NCBI GenBank assembly: GCA_037833965.1
Contig: AP031356.1
Coordinates: forward strand, 27,256,501 to 27,320,500
Length of the DNA stretch: 64,000 nt
Origin: Marchantia polymorpha subsp. ruderalis
Taxonomy: Eukaryota; Streptophyta; Marchantiopsida; Marchantiales; Marchantiaceae
Reading direction: 5' to 3'
The position numbers and the translations under genes are program-made. Each line of letters begins with the position of its first letter. Position 1 is the stretch's first letter. This document shows positions 31,786 to 44,088 of the stretch, one piece after another. The notes beneath the pieces were generated by a model, which did no database searches, was not told where the DNA came from, and was given only the letters and a program-made list of their open reading frames with translations.

Positions 31786-32707
31786 GTAGTTCAAGGCGTT
31801 TTGCCTTTTGACTCTTCCAGGTTCGGAAGTGCAGATCAGGAACTCACTTTCTTGGCGTGTTTGTGCATTTTGGTCCTGGCACCACGTAGAGAAGCTGCAG
31901 CATAGCGAAGTTACCGTATGTTGTAGTTGAAGGCCTTCGGCTGAATGTTCAGAGCTCGCACCCGGTTAGAGACTTGAGTAGTGCGGATCTGCACCTGCGG
32001 GTGATTTCTGATGCTCAGAGCCGGCTGCGAGTTAGAGACTTGAACAGTTCCCCCTTACTCCTTCGAGTGACATATCCTGATTGTACTCCTACGGGAAGTT
32101 TCCCCTGAATGCCAATGTGAAGTTTCATTACTTCGTGTAAACCTTGGTTTGTAATTCAGGTTGTGTGTGGGTTACTGGATCGTGTTTCAGTAAGTTCTCA
32201 GTCGGGTCTGCACTCCCTGCGTTTTGTGTGATAGTCGAGGGTGACGTCCACGGCGTACGTAGAGGCTTCGTTCCGAAGTGAGAAGTCCAGTCCGGGTACC
32301 CCCGCTAGTTCCTGGCGGAAGGGCAGTAAAAGCCGGAGTGGGAGGCACTTCCTGCAGAACCTCTGAGTGAACTTACGAGACACTTTCCTCCTGAAATCCG
32401 AAGCGGAGGTCCTGACCGACCTCCGAGTTGTGCTTTTTGCCAGTTTCAGGTGTGTGTGTGTGTGTGTTGAGTGACCAAGCTGTACCGTGCATCCTCCGAG
32501 CATCCTCCGAGTTGAGATCCTCCTCCGAGTCGAGCCTCCGAGTCGAGCACTGCAGTATTTCTGGGAGTGACAGTCGCCTAGAATTCAAACTCTACAAAAG
32601 TCTGTTAAACGTGACACTTTTACTCTGTGTGTTGCCTCTGTCCCTGTGGGTTCGATCTTTTTACCACCATACTGCAGTTTTAGCCTTTGGTGGGTTATTA
32701 CAGCTCT

Positions 32708-34221
32708 TCCGCCGGCTCCTTCCCCTTCCTACGTTGGAACGGGGGTGATTCCTGCCTGTGCACAGGCGGCACGTGTGGAGGTGACCTGTGCACAGGCGGA
32801 CTGCTCCTTCCCACGCGTAAGCGTAGATCTACGTCCACTTGTGATCGCCTGTCCGCGGAGGCTCGTCCGTCCGCGGAGTCTCGTCTGTGCGCAAACGGAA
32901 CACCTGTCCGCAACGCACGTGGTAACTCCGGAGGCCCTTGGCCCGTAGGCGGCCTCTCGCCCGTCGAGGCTGCAGCGTGGTCCGTTGCTCCTGCGGTCGT
33001 CCGCGCTTCCTCATGCTTTTCTGGCGACGCACTTCCTTTCTCCGTCGCAATCGTCGCCGTGTCCGCACTGTTGGCTGGTAACACCAGTTTGCGTGCCTTC
33101 TGCTTCGGCCGGCTGTATGACTCGTACAACGGCCGCGGTCGAATGGGAGCAGAGGGTTCTTGATGCTGCTCCTCTTCGGACTCTTCTCTCCATCGCCGCT
33201 TCCGCGGCACTCGCGCTGCGGGAGTGTTTCTCCCTTCGTCCCTCCGCCTTGATGGGGTGGAAGTCGGTGACTCCTCTGCATCAGTGTCGACCTCATTCTC
33301 CCGCACATACTTCCCGGGATGGTCGACGGACAGCGGCGGAAAATGCTCAAGCTCAGCCGCTGTCAAACAATTCTGCTGTCGATAAAAATTGATGAGGAAA
33401 GGAGAGAGATGGTTTAGAGTTCCCCCCTTCTCCTCAAAAGCGTGCTGTCGCATCACCCTGTGCAGGATGCTCGCCCAGTGAATTGGAGTTCCCTCGATGA
33501 CGCACTCCACAAAAGAGACCTGCCACAATGTGATGTAGCAGGCGCGGTGTGGCTGCAGTAATTGCATCAGCGCCGCGGACAAAGTCCGGCGAAATCGATC
33601 CTTGTAATCACGGGTCCTGTACCCATTCTTGGTAGACCTCCCGGTCTTGAACAGCTCCACAAATTGCGCCTCTTCCTGCTTGGTCACCTTGATGCTCTCA
33701 CTGTCGAAAAGGAGATGTCCTGGCATGCCGGCACATCTTCCCAATGCCTGCGTCCAATCTTGGACTGTCCACCGATCAACATGCGGACGCAATCCGCGCG
33801 AGGGTGGTCCCTGTGGCTCTAGCCACTCGCGCACCATATTCGCACAAATGTAGTTCCATCCCCATAGCAAGAAATCGAGCTTTCTTGCTATTAAGCGCTC
33901 CTCGAAAGCGCGCAGCCCGTTCTGTGGTAGGCGAAGTGGCACCATCCGCAATCTGCCCGGTCTCGTCATTGCGTTCCTGGGGTTCGCTCGCCCGCTCATT
34001 CTACTTCCGCACCGCCCGAGCTCCTTTCTCTCTCGGCAAACTCTAATCGCCCTCAATTCCAAATCCCGCGCACTCACTTCTCCCTCAATCACCAAGAAAT
34101 CCCCTGTGCGGCGACGCCGAGAATGTTTAGCAGCCAGCAGATGGATACGCGCAGCGCGCACAAGAGATTGGAATCGCGAATTCAAGAATGGGACGCTCTC
34201 CGCCTCCCGGTCGAAGGTCAT
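32708..34221 (-). pseudogene. U3-encoded LTR protein (C copy), N-terminal half, split by D
   Basis: Minus-strand frame from an ATG at 34221 (MTFDREAESVPF) up to the D insertion. An internal ATG at 33969 (MTRPGRLRM) matches the start suggested for the D-type protein. The frame from 34221 to 33969 is conserved in K, G, B and E, so the longer start is plausible in this subfamily. It carries the conserved N-terminal block and then the proline- and arginine-rich linker with PVHR repeats. The only break I see is the D insertion. Confidence 0.8.
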
Positions 34222-36066
34222 GGTCGGCTCTTGCTCGTGGAGGACGTCTCACTTGATGGCCGCGCCGGCTCTACGCTGGAACGGTCTCCGCTCTCACGCG
34301 CGGCTTCACGCTCCGCCGTCGCCGATTAAACTCTCACGCTCGAATTGGCGGATTTGAACTCCGCGAGCGTATTACCCCGCGGACATGGGAGCGTAGCGCC
34401 GAAGGCGAGTTTTCCGCCTTGCGCGGTACACTTGTTCGTACCGCCCCTCGGCCAATCCCCTTCTGCCTTGACGCGTGTGTCCGCATGTCGGACAAAAGTT
34501 CAACTCCTGCCTGTGCGCAGGCAGACTCCTCAGCGGATTCTCCGCCGGCGCAGAACTTCATCCTCCTGTGCACAGGCGCTCGCCTGTGCGCAGGCGAATT
34601 CCGTGCGCGGCGTCGCGCTGGCGCGGAAGGCGTTGACCGTGGTCAGCCGTCTCCGTCCAGTCTGTCCGTTCCTTGTCTCTTCGTCGGCGCTTCCGCCGCC
34701 GCACTCCGTCCGTCCCAGAGCGCATCCACCCGTCCCGTCCGCATGGTCCGTACGAATTTGATTACTCTGGCGGCTCCTTGCTCGTCCGCGGCGCCGCGCT
34801 GGCTCAGAAGGCGCCGTACACTTTCTACCTCACAAGGCGCATTTCTAGGGCCCAAGGCGGATTTCCCGCCGACGCCGAAGCGCCTGTGCACAGGCGAACG
34901 CCTGTGCGTAGGCGGACTTCGCGCCTCCCCAAACCCTACTTTGCCTGTGCACAGGCGAACTTCCTTCGTCCGCGCATAGGACAAAACTTGATTCCCCCTT
35001 CCGCGTAGGCGGAATTCCCGCCGGTGGCGAACTCCTTCCGCCGAAGGCGAACGTCTACGTATCTTCTAATAGTGATAACTCCCTAAGTCCTCATCCGTTC
35101 CAAGCGTTCTTGGACTCGTTGGAATCAGTGCGTCGAGCTCTTTCCAACGAGACCCTAACTCGGTCAAGGCGCCCGAGGGTCGACCTAATTATGAAGGATT
35201 TCCCTACCGCCGCGGACGCAACCTCCGAAGGCGGGTTTTTCGCCTTGCGTCGCAGGGATCCTAACTGCAGAGCTCGCAGGGAGGGTGGTGCCTGTTCCTA
35301 CTGCTGCACCCCAAATCCTAGATTCTACAAGATCCCTCGAGAATCCCCGCGATCTTCCGGATTCACTCCGTTTTGAGGTACCGAAGGCTATTTACAATGC
35401 TGCCAGGGTACAGTTTTCCAAAAATGTTTTAATTTCCTCAAAATTGCCAAAAGTGGGGTACCACAGGGAACCCGGATTGAACTTCCTACTTCGGATCGAA
35501 GTCACTCACACGCAGTGAACAACACACTCAACTCACAAAACGCGCAGAGAACACATGTCCAAACTGAGAGACTCAACTGAGAAAAGATCTAGTAGCACAC
35601 CATAACAGTCTATTGAAGAGTTTGAATTCTTAGGCACTTATCATTCCCAGAAATACTACAGGGGTTGCCCTGAAGGCACCTGCTGCAGCGTAACCTGAAT
35701 TTACAACCAAGGCTTACTTGAAGTAACAAAACTTCACTTTGGCATTCAAGGGAAAAATCCCGAAGGAGTACAATTAGGAACAATCACTCAAAAGTGTAAG
35801 GGGGAAACTGTTCAAGTATCTAACTAGTGACTAGCTCTGAGCATCGGCAATCACCCGCAGGTGTAGATCCGAACTACTCAAGTCTCTAACCAGTACACTA
35901 GCTCTAAACATTCGGCCGAAGGCCTTCAACTACAAAATGCGGATCGCCAAGTTGTAGCTCCTCTTGCGTGGTGACAGAACTAAGGACACAAACACGCAGA
36001 GAAAATGAGTTCATGATCTGCAGTTCCGAAACTGGAAGAATCCCAAGGCAAAACGCCTTGAACTAC

Positions 36067-36072
36067 TTTATA
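36067..36072 (-). promoter_or_regulatory. TATA box of LTR B
   Basis: TATAAA on the minus strand at the conserved place, followed by the CAAGGC/GCCTTG inverted repeat. Confidence 0.55.
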
Positions 36073-36108
36073 CCTTCTAAGATCCTAACTAACACTACAC
36101 TACCTGCA

Positions 36109-37646
36109 CTACACGCCTGCACGGAACCACGCTACGCTACACTCTGCTGATCCCGTGCTTCGCCTTCTGCGCGACGGACTGCCGCACACTAACTCCCTAC
36201 CCGCCCTGTCTTCCGCTCGACTGCGCAGTCCCAGCCGCCGCAACACCGCCGTAACCTCCGTCTCGAGGGTGGCCATGGCGTCCCGCGACCTTGACAGAAA
36301 CGAATCTAACTTCTTTGCTACTCGCCGCCGGCTCCGACTGTCACCTGACACCAAATCCGCCGCACGAAGCTCTAACTCGCGCAGTGTGAGTTTCTCCTGC
36401 GCCGTCACTTCCCAGTGGGTGTAAGCTCTGAGACAGTGGTTGACTCGCCTCGCCAACTCCTCTTTCGTGCGATCTGCCTCCCACCGGCGATCGTCTTCAA
36501 CTACCACTAACTGCAACTCTACGTCCGCACTCTGATTGCAGTTTGCGGATTAACTCTTCATCCGCCTGACGTGCGAGCTGACACTGCTCCAGCAACCGTG
36601 TCTGCCGCACGAGCTCCTTTGACAAAATTCGATTCTGAGTTTGCTCAGAATCCAGCTCATCTGCGAGCTTCGCCTTCTCCTTGGCGAACTCCTTCGTCGC
36701 CTCTTCAAGTTTCTCATCGCGCAACTTGTCGACGGCTTGGTGCACCTTCCGCGTAAGAGCAATGTGGCCCAGCAGCCACTCATTCTTCTTCCGCAGATCT
36801 TTAATGTCCCCATCCAGACGTGCCAACAACTTGCTGGTGCGGACTTTAGTGCGAGTCCGCATGCGCATTAACTCGACGTAGGACCCAAGCTGGCGGGGGT
36901 CTGCATACTTCGTCACCTTGCGGTCAAGATACCTCAACAGAGGTACCACCTCTGTTGCCATGCTGCAAGAGTTGGAGAAGTGCTACCGCGACATTTATGC
37001 GGAAGCGATCCTTGTAGTCCCGGGTTTTGTACCCGTTCTTGCTGGACTTTGCACTCTTGAACAGGGTCGCGAAGGAAATCTCCTCCTCCTTCGTGACCTT
37101 GATGCTCTCGCTATCAAATATGAGATATCCGTCCTCTCCCGCACATCTTCCTAGTACCTGTGCCCAATCTTGGATGGTCCAACGCTCTACGTGCGGTCGA
37201 AACCCGCGCGTAGGTTGGTGTCTCTCCTTCTGCCATTCGCGCACCATGTCCTGGCACACGTAATTCCATCCCCACATGAGGAAATCGAGCTTCACCGCAG
37301 ATAGCTGGGGCTGGAAAGCGCGCAGCCCAATCTGCGAAATCTTCAGCAGGATCATCCGCAGCTGAGTGATCTTCGACATTGCGTTCTTGAAATCGTATTT
37401 CGCAAACTCCGCTCCGCTATGCCCAAGCTTCTTGCCCGCGGCTGCGATTCCTCTGCAAACTCTACTCTCTCTCAATTCCTGCGGTCGCGCACTCAATTCT
37501 CCCCCTGCTATGCAAGTCTCTCCGCGTCGCCTTCTCAAATTTCTCTCTGCCAGAATGTGTGCGCGCGTAGCTCTCACAAGAAATCGAAATCGCAAATTCA
37601 AGAATGAGTCGCCCGCCCTTGGCTCACAAGATTTCATTGTCGACAC
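36109..37646 (-). pseudogene. U3-encoded LTR protein remnant (B copy)
   Basis: Minus-strand remnant starting with an ATG at 37646 (MSTMKSCEPRAG). It has the conserved N-terminal motifs (GLRAFQPQL, KLDFLMWGWNY, MVREWQKE, WAQVLGRCAGEDG, DYKDRFR) and the C-terminal block (LLRYLDRKVTKYADP, NRILSKELVRQ, the basic tail). The variable linker is largely absent. Broken, with several breaks. It is diverged from both the D and C types and forms a third subfamily. Confidence 0.75.
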
Positions 37647-37799
37647 TTGGTCGTGAGTGTCGACTCACTTGATGGCTGCGCCGGCTTGGAGGCGTAAAGG
37701 CCCTCCTCTCGCACGCGCGGCTTCACGCTCCGCCGTTGCGCGGACTCACACGCTCAAAAATTCAATTTGATTTCTGCCATCTCACTTCGCCGCGGCCGT

Positions 37800-38480
37800 G
37801 TTTGCGCAACGCCGAAGGCGCGGCGGCGAAGGCTTTTGCCTCAAGCCGACTCGAACTCGTATCTATTCTCGGCGGAACGCCTGCGGCGGGGCGCCAAAGG
37901 CGTTGACCCGCAGCGCCGAAGGCGAACATCTACCGCCGAAGGCGTTGACTCCCAGCGCCGAAGGCGGACTTCTTGAAGACGTCCGGGAACATAGGTGTAT
38001 CGCCGAAGGCGCAGACCGTAGTCAACGTGTCTTGTCCTGTTTGTCAATCCCTTTTGTTCCTTCGAAGGCGCTTTTGCCGCCGGAGCTCTGTTCCGCCGAA
38101 GGCGCACATGTCCGTACCGCCGAAGGCGTTGGGCCGAAGGCGGACCGTACGGAGTTGCTACCCCTGAAGGCGCTTACCTAATCTTGATGCGCTGGCGCCG
38201 AAGGCGCCGTACGAAGAAATTCCCCCCCCCCCCCCCCCCGAAGGCGAACATCTAGGGCCGAAGGCAGCTCGTCCGTCGACCTAGCCCTCTCCGTATCTTC
38301 CGATAATCATAACTCCTTAAGTCCTCATCCGTTCCAAGCATTCTTAGGCTTGTTAGAACGAGCGTGTTGAGCTCTTTTTAACGAGATCCTAACCAAGTCA
38401 AGGAGTTGTGAATTGAATAATATCTGAGGGATTTTCCTAGCGCCAAAGGCGTATCGCCGAAGGCGAATTATGCGCCTTGT
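37800..38480. repeat. Palindrome-packed U3 section of LTR B
   Basis: Many copies of CGCCGAAGGCG-like units (stem CGCC/GGCG, loop GAA) occur at irregular spacing, with no long frame. An uninterrupted C run of about 18 lies at 38222-38239. The same unit is scattered through U3 and the reading frame of the other LTRs. Confidence 0.8.
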
Positions 38481-38700
38481 GCCGAAGGAGATCTCCCTCA
38501 GAATTGATCGTTCAGGTCGGGGCGCCTGTTCTGGACATTGTGCCCAACTCCTAGATTCTACGAGATCATACGAGATCCTCGATTATCCATCTTAACTCTA
38601 TTTAAATGTACTGATTACCATTTACACGGCTGCTGCGGTACTGTTTTTCAAAAATGTTTTTAATTTTGCACAAAAACAAAAAGTGGGTTACCACAGGAAG

Positions 38701-40815
38701 GCGATCTCCTATTCGAGTGTGAGAGTGTGTAGGTCACGAAGGAAGAAGAAATTTCCTTCGGTGCACTTTTCAAAAACTGCAAGTCGAGCAAGAACAGGTA
38801 CAAGATCCATGACTACAAGGACCGCAAGCAGAGGAATGTCGCGGTAGAACTTCTCCAGATTTTACAGCCGCACATGATCACCTACATGACATCTTGGCAG
38901 GTGAGGTTTGTGGAGCTGGCGTTGGCAGGAACTCCGATTCATTGGGCTCGGTGTCTGTGGAAGGCAACGCGACATCACGCGTAGGAGGAGAAGGGGGGAT
39001 CGTTCAATCACCTCTCCCCCTTATTGATCAATTTTTATCGGTCGATGGGGTGTTTGACAGCAACGGAGAGGGTACAATTTTCCTTGCTGTCACGAACAAA
39101 TCCGGCCAGGTATGTGAAGGACGTCGAGGTTGACACCGACTCCGACGAAGTGCTCGCCAGCACACCACCAACTCGACCAAGAGCAGATGACGAACCGCAA
39201 GGAGCGCGAGCATCCCGGAAGCGGAAGTGGGATGGAGAGGCGGACCAGAGCCAGCGGGAAGTGCCCACTGCTTCAGTCAGGCGTTGGGCAAACCATGAGC
39301 CCGCAAGTCGGCCGAAGCAGAAGGCACGCAAGCTAGTTCTGCCGGTAAGCAGCGCGGATACAAGGCGAGCTGCAGCCATAAGGGACTCACCATCATCGGA
39401 GGAGTATGTGAGTGCAGAAATTCTTGGGAGGTCAGCGGATCTCCCTGCACCGAAGGCGCATGTGCCTTCGGAGGAAGCGCGTAGGCCTTCGGGCCACAGA
39501 GGACGGCATACGGCAACGGCCAACATGCCTGCGATGGAGAAGTGCTTGCCTTCCAAGCAAGTACCATTTGATGACTCGCCTTTGGGTCAAGAGCCTTCGG
39601 CGCAAGAGCAGTGTAGAGAGGAGCCTTTGGCTCAACGGACTTCGGGTCAAGCGCCTTTGGCGTAGTTGCCTTCGGCGCAAACGCAACTAGAGCAAGTTGC
39701 GGCGGACGAAGGCATAAAGAAGGAGACACGTGTGCCTTCGGCATAGACGCCTTCGGCGGTAGCAGTCCGGGCAGGTGAAGCAGGCCCACTGGGAGCAAGT
39801 TCTCCCACCCCGTTGGAGGTGTTGGCAGGACGTGGAGCGGAGGTCGCGGCAGAAGAAGCTGCGCGACTCAGCTCAAGAGAATCGCCGAGGATTTCTGTGG
39901 CGACAAAGATCCTCGAGACCGAAGACGACACGGCTTTGGAGGAAGAGGAAGTGAAGTCGGTGCGAGGTACACCGACCAGGGTGCTCTGCGAGCAGGTGGT
40001 ACCATTACTTCGGTATCTTGATCGCAAGGCAACTAGGTATGCGGATCCCCGCCATCGTGGATCCGACGTTGAGTTGGTCAAGAATTGGACTCGGATCAAG
40101 GTAGCGACGACTCCCGAGTTGATAGCCCTGGACCAGAAGTACCGGCAGCTAGAGGAGCTACAATTTCCTGCAGGACCAGTTTACCCTTTCACGGAAACTG
40201 CAGAAGAAAGCGCTTGAGCTGCAAGATGATATGGTGGCCAATGCTCAGCGCGAAATTGAAGATCAGCGTGCGAAGATCGGGGCGGAGCTCAATTCCGAAC
40301 GAGCTCAAAATCGCATCTTGGCAGAGAAGCTCGTGCGGCAGACGCGGTTGCTAGAGCAGAGTGAAGTCGCACGGAAGGCGGATGAGGAATTACTGCCTCG
40401 ACTGCAATCGCAGTGCGACGAATTGAGAGCGCAGCGTGCGGAGGCGGAGTTACAGTTGGTGGAGTTTGAAGGCCACAACCGGCGCGCAAGAGATCGCACG
40501 CGAGAGGAGTTAGTGTCGCCAGTTGACCGGTGTCTTAGAGGTTATACTTGCTGGAAGATTACGGTGCGTGAGAGAATGACCTTGCGCAAGATGGAGATTC
40601 GTGCGGCAGCTTTGATGTTTGGTGACAGTCGGAGTCGGCGGCGTGTGGCGAAGCGGTTGGGGTCATTCCTCTCGAGGTCGCGGGACACCATTGCGAACCT
40701 CAAGGCAGAGGTGACCGCGGTGTTGTGGTGGCTTGGACTGCGTAGGAGAGTAGACGAGTGGATGGATAGCGAGTTAGTGAGTAGTCGGCCTTCGCACAAG
40801 AGGCATAGCCGATGA
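38701..40815 (+). pseudogene. U3-encoded LTR protein remnant (A copy)
   Basis: Plus-strand remnant that picks up beside the B insertion. The N-terminal block text is visible (LLFECESV, DYKDRKQRNVAVELLQILQP, NHLSP, FYRSMGCLT). It is followed by a short linker with PSA repeats, EQVVPLLRYLDRKATRYADP, a coiled coil with NRILAEKLVRQTRLLEQ, and the basic tail near 40800. Broken, with several breaks. It is consistent with A being the oldest copy. The TATA box TATAAAA follows at 40856-40862. Confidence 0.75.
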
Positions 40816-41817
40816 AGTGTAGAGTGTAGTGTTAGTTAGTTAGGATTTTAGATTGTATAAAACAGATCAAGGCGTTGGCCTTGGGGGATTTTCCAGTTTC
40901 GGAAGTTCAGTTCAGGAACTCGTTTTCTCTGCGCGTTTGTGTCCTTTAATCTGTCACCGCGCAAGGGGAGCTACAATCTGTCACAGCGCACTCGGAGGTC
41001 GCACAGTGCAGCGTAACACACACACACCTAAAACTACAGAAACACAACCCAGAGATCCGTTAGGACCTCTACTCAAGATTTCAGGGGGAAGGTCTCTCAA
41101 GAGTACACTCAGCGAAGCTGCGGGTAGTGACTCCCAACTCCGGCTTTTACAACCCTTCCACTAGCCTTCTGCTAGCGTAGAGAACCCGGTTTGGACTGCC
41201 TACTTCAGATCGAAGTCACGCATGCGCGGTGAACAACACTCTCAACTCACAAAACGCGCAGAGAACACAAGTCCGCACGGAAGGACTCACTGACAAACAT
41301 TCCAATAACACACCATAACAGTCTATTGAAGAGTTTGGATTCTTAGGCACTTGTCATTCCCAGAAATACTACAGGGGTTACCCTGAAGGCACCTGCTGCA
41401 GCGTAACCTGAATTTACAACCAAGGCTTACACGAAGTAGCAAAACTTCACTTTGGCATTCAGGGTAAAAATCCCGAAGGAGTACAATCAGAAACAACCAC
41501 TCAAAGGTGTAATGGGGAAAATGTTCAAGTATCTAACTCGTCACTAGCTCTGAGCATCGGCAATCACCCGCAGGTGTAGATCCGAACTACTCAAGTCTCT
41601 AACCAATGTACTAGCTCTGAACATTCGGCCGAAGGCCTTCAGCTACACAATGCGGATCGCTAAGGTGTAGCTCCTCTTGCGTGGTGACAGAACTAAGGAC
41701 ACAAACACGCAGAGAAAATGAGTTCCTGATCTGCACTTCCGAAATTGGGAAAGATCCCAAGGCAAGACGCCTTGAACTACTTTATACCTTCTAAGTCCTA
41801 ACTAACACTATACTACA

Positions 41818-43732
41818 CTACGCTACACGCCGGCACAGGAACCACGCTACACTACACTCCGCGGAACCTGTGCTTCGCCTTCTGCGCGACGGACTGCCGC
41901 GCTCTAACTCCCTACCCTGCCAGTCCTCAGCTCGACTGCGCAGTCCCAATCGCCGCAACACCGCGGAAACCTCCGTCTCAAGGGTGGACATGGTGTCCCG
42001 CGCCTTCGATAGAAAAGAGTCTAGCTTCTTCGCTACTCGCCGCCGACTCCGACTGTCACCCGCCAACAACCCGGCTGCACGAAGCTCTAACTCACGCAGT
42101 ATGAGTCTCTCCTGCGCCGCCACTTCCCAGTGGGCGTAGCCCTTGAGACAGTGGGCGACTCGCCTCGCCACCTCTTCCTTCGTGCGATCTGCCTCTCGCC
42201 GGCGATCGTCTTCAATTACTACCAACTGCTATTCGGCCTCCGCACGCTATGCTCTCAATTCTCCACACTCCGACTGCAGCCTGCGGATTAATTCCTCATT
42301 CGCCTGTCGTGCGAGCTGACACTGCTCCAACAACCGCGTCTGTCGCACTAGCTCCTTTGACAGAACCTGATTCTGAGTCTTCTCAGAAATCATTGCTTCC
42401 GTGGCCTTCACCAGATCCTTGGTGAGTTCTTCCAGTTTCCCATTCTTCACCTTGTCGTAGTGGGTGTACGTTCTCCGAATGAGATTGTACTTACCCCACA
42501 AGCATTCATACTTCTCCTGCAGTTCCTTAAGTTCCCGGTCCACCCGAGCTAGCAGCTTGCTGGTGTGGACTTTAGTGCGAGTTCGCCTGCGCACTAATTC
42601 GACGTAGGACCCAGGCTGGCGAGGATCCGCGTACTTATCCATCTTGCGATCCAAGTACCTCAGCAGAGGTACTACCTGCTCACAGAGCGCCGCCGCCGGC
42701 GCACCAACTATTTCTTCCTCCTCCTCCTCCTCGGTAGATCCCGATCCCGACACTGATTCCGTGGATCCTCCTTCTCCATCATCATCCGAAGGGAGGATTT
42801 CGGTCGCCATTGATTGCGTTGGCGACTGGCCTGAGTGGAGCTGCGAGTGGTCTGCGTGTTCTGCCGCCGATGGTGCTCCTGCAGCCTCGCTGCTCCTTGC
42901 TAAAATGTCCAAGGCGGTGGGTGAATGCGGCCGTGCCACATCCCCATCGTCCGCTGTCGTGCGTCGATCGTAACTCCCTCGCCATCGGCGTCCAACGCCG
43001 AAGGTGATCGCGCGGAATGTGTCTGCGCGGGGTGCAATTGTGCATCGCGCACGCAAATTTCATCCTGCGGACAGACAATCCGCTCCTCCGTTAGGTCTTG
43101 CTCCCTCGATCGGTCCTGCGCTAGGGATGCGTCCGGCCTACGCGTAGGCGCAAATCTCGGCGCGTTATCCGCCGAAGGCGATAGGGCCGAAGGCCGCCCG
43201 CCCGATGTCCCTTGGCCCGAAGGCCCCTCCGCCGAAGGCGCATCTTCCGGCGGATTCCCCGCCGAAGGTGCGGCCTCCGCACGCTCCCTGCTTGTAACTC
43301 GTTGGCTCGAAGGCCCTGGCGCCGAAGGCGCAAATCCCGGCGCTCTATCCGCCGGAGGGCCTTGCCCCGAAGGGCCTTGAGCCGAAGGCGGATCTTCCGC
43401 CGGCTCCTTCCCTTCCTACGTTGCACCGGGGGTGAGTCCTGCCTACGCGTAGGCGGCCGCCTATGCGTAGGCAAACTTTCTCTGCCTACGCGTAGGCATA
43501 GGTCCACGTCTGCAAGGGGTCGCCTATCCACAGGAAGTCGCCTGTGCGTAGGCGGCACACTCGTCCGCACCGCACGTGGTAACTCCAGACCCGAAGGCCG
43601 TCTCTCGTCCGCTGAATGCGTAGCGTGGTCCACCGCTCCTGCGGACGTCCGCGCAGTCTTCTCCTTCTCCGGGGACGAACTTCCCTTCTCCGTGGCGATC
43701 GTCGCCGTTTCCGCGCTGCTGGCTGGTAACAC
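41818..43732 (-). pseudogene. U3-encoded LTR protein remnant (E copy), C-terminal side
   Basis: Minus-strand linker, acidic patch, LLRYLDRKMDKYADP block, coiled coil and basic tail of the U3 protein, in several pieces. The linker here has THRR-type repeats encoded by the GCCTACGCGTAGGC palindrome, where C and G have PVHR from GCCTGTGCACAGGC. Broken a few times. Confidence 0.7.
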
Positions 43733-43821
43733 AAGCTTGCGCGCCTTCTACTTCGGCCGGCTGCACACTTCGTGCAGTGGCCGCTTCCGTATGAGAGCAG
43801 TGGGTTCTCGATGTTGCTCTC

Positions 43822-44055
43822 TGTAATAACCCACCAAAGGCTAAAACTGCAGTATGGTGGTAAAAAGATCGAACCCACAGGGACAGAGGCAACACACAGA
43901 GTAAAAGTGTCACGTTTAACAGACTTTTGTAGAGTTTGAATTCTAGGCGACTGTCACTCCCAGAAATACTGCAGTGCTCGACTCGGAGGCTCGACTCGGA
44001 GGAGGATCTCGACTCGGAGGATGCTCGGAGGATGCACGGTACAGCGTGGTCACTC

Positions 44056-44088
<33 letters not shown>

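Larger units (their letters stand above)
17195..32702 (+). mobile_element. Element D: complete non-chromovirus Ty3 retrotransposon with giant, gene-bearing LTRs
   Basis: A 15.5 kb element flanked by GCTCT (17190-17194 and 32703-32707), inserted in LTR C. Order: 5' LTR 17195-22053; tRNA-Asp type primer site 22076-22094; gag-protease frame 22137-24965; RT-RNase H-integrase frame to 27806; polypurine tract 27831-27841; 3' LTR 27844-32702. It looks whole. The LTRs have the same length, 4859 bp, and are nearly identical, so insertion is recent. It lacks a chromodomain and has an FIDD-type RT active site, which with the primer site places it near the Athila/Tat (OTA) lineages. It has no env-like frame between pol and the 3' LTR; the extra gene lies within the LTR itself. 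Confidence 0.95.
27844..32702 (+). repeat. 3' LTR of element D
   Basis: 4859 bp, the same length as the 5' LTR and nearly identical. The U3 frame differs by only seven residues from the 5' copy. In the genomic RNA this copy would supply the U3 frame downstream of pol. Confidence 0.95.
14595..35465 (-). mobile_element. LTR C: minus-strand solo LTR inside B, interrupted by D
   Basis: Termini are TGTAATAACCCAC at 14595 and GGGGTACCACA at 35465. GGGAA flanks both sides (14590-14594 and 35466-35470). Its own sequence is 14595-17194 plus 32708-35465, about 5.36 kb, close to the 5.30 kb of G. It is a solo LTR of the TGTGGTACCCC subfamily. Element D sits in its U3 reading frame. The TATA box is at 15556-15564 (minus). 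Apart from the D insertion it looks whole. Confidence 0.92.
14208..38695 (-). mobile_element. LTR B: minus-strand solo LTR inside A, interrupted by C
   Basis: On the plus strand it starts TGTAATAACCCACC at 14208 and ends GGGTTACCACA at 38695. GGAAG flanks both sides (14203-14207 and 38696-38700). Its own sequence is 14208-14594 plus 35471-38695, about 3.6 kb, with C inserted near its 3' end. It contains decayed pieces of the U3 protein frame, a TATA box (36067-36072, minus) and a palindrome-rich U3. Confidence 0.9.

Noticed and set aside
37800-38480. CRISPR-like array (many short spaced repeats)
   Set aside because: Unit spacing is irregular, spacers are not unique fixed lengths, and the same units lie throughout eukaryotic LTRs.
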